Shown: positions 63,958 to 64,000 of the stretch, in pieces | Numbering within the stretch: the first letter of the stretch is position 1 | How the letters are laid out: every line of letters begins with the position of its first letter | From: Paenibacillus pabuli | GTDB lineage: Bacteria; Bacillota; Bacilli; Paenibacillales; Paenibacillaceae | Direction: 5' to 3' | NCBI RefSeq assembly: GCF_039831995.1 | Contig: NZ_JBDOIO010000004.1 | Coordinates: forward strand, 310,001-374,000 | Length of the DNA stretch: 64,000 bases | Program-made: the position numbers and the translations under genes | Notes under the pieces: generated by a model | What the model was told of the DNA's origin: nothing | What the model saw: the letters and a program-made list of their open reading frames with translations, nothing else | The model's database searches: none

Positions 63958-64000
63958 GAAACCTTCGTAATTTAAGCCAGGATAAGCTAGCCATGGCGTC
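63954..64000 (+). CDS. cntC: Metallophore ABC importer permease CntC (truncated by window end)
   Basis: The ATG overlaps the cntB stop (ATGA). Only the first 15 codons, MRNLRNLSQDKLAMA, are visible. The opening with a short basic head fits DppC/NikC permeases. Identity is taken mainly from operon order; ATPase genes cntD and cntF are expected outside the window. Confidence 0.7.
   Translation, partial: MRNLRNLSQDKLAMA

Overview
The window looks like chromosome from a Paenibacillus-type Firmicute. Evidence: strong AGGAGG-like ribosome sites, a Bacillales gene order (trxA-uvrC, sdhC-sdhA-sdhB, ecsA-ecsB), a primosomal DnaI, a 41-residue YjcZ-type sporulation peptide, a YheC/YheD-type coat-associated ATP-grasp protein, and roughly 50% G+C. 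I see no rRNA, tRNA, CRISPR array, transposase or prophage. Species is not determined.

Layout. 1-4.6 kb: the 3' end of a glycoside hydrolase, a GH38 alpha-mannosidase, then dnaI. 4.7-7.8 kb: a 51-residue membrane peptide, trxA and uvrC. 7.8-12 kb: a CPBP membrane protease and a KtrB-KtrA potassium transporter behind an attenuator-like leader. 12-17 kb: a LysR regulator divergent from sdhC-sdhA-sdhB, with a repeated structured element between sdhA and sdhB. 17-34.6 kb: housekeeping and accessory genes, including two metallophosphoesterases, an acetyltransferase, a PHP phosphatase, LysR, CheX, an SDR, a DEAD helicase, EcsAB, an aminotransferase, a MocR regulator divergent from a PNPOx-like protein, an AraC regulator, phosphatidylserine decarboxylase and a YheC/D-like protein.

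35-47 kb is the most unusual part. A 1746-residue protein is built almost wholly from about 135 decapeptide repeats, with eight exact 210-bp super-repeats and a WIAG-type tail. It is followed by four GT2 glycosyltransferases (two paralogous pairs), a short RmlA/SpsI-like nucleotidyltransferase and a GT-D-type enzyme. Several of these enzymes carry very basic N-terminal tails, and three share a YxxGYxxG motif. I infer a system that builds and glycosylates a filament on the spore or cell surface.

47-58 kb: an APH-like kinase, a glutaredoxin-like protein, then a sulfur-salvage-like cluster (NtaA/YxeK-type monooxygenase, peptide/opine-type ABC importer without visible ATPases, SsuE-like reductase, LysR regulator, second luciferase-like monooxygenase, M20 deacylase). 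An operator-like motif is repeated before the first two of these units.

58.2-64 kb: an opine metallophore operon, cntK-cntL-cntM-cntA-cntB-cntC (cut by the window end), with a strong promoter and a Zur-like box. CntK together with Asp and Arg at the two specificity positions of CntM predicts staphylopine itself as the product, made from D-histidine, aminobutyrate and pyruvate with NADPH.
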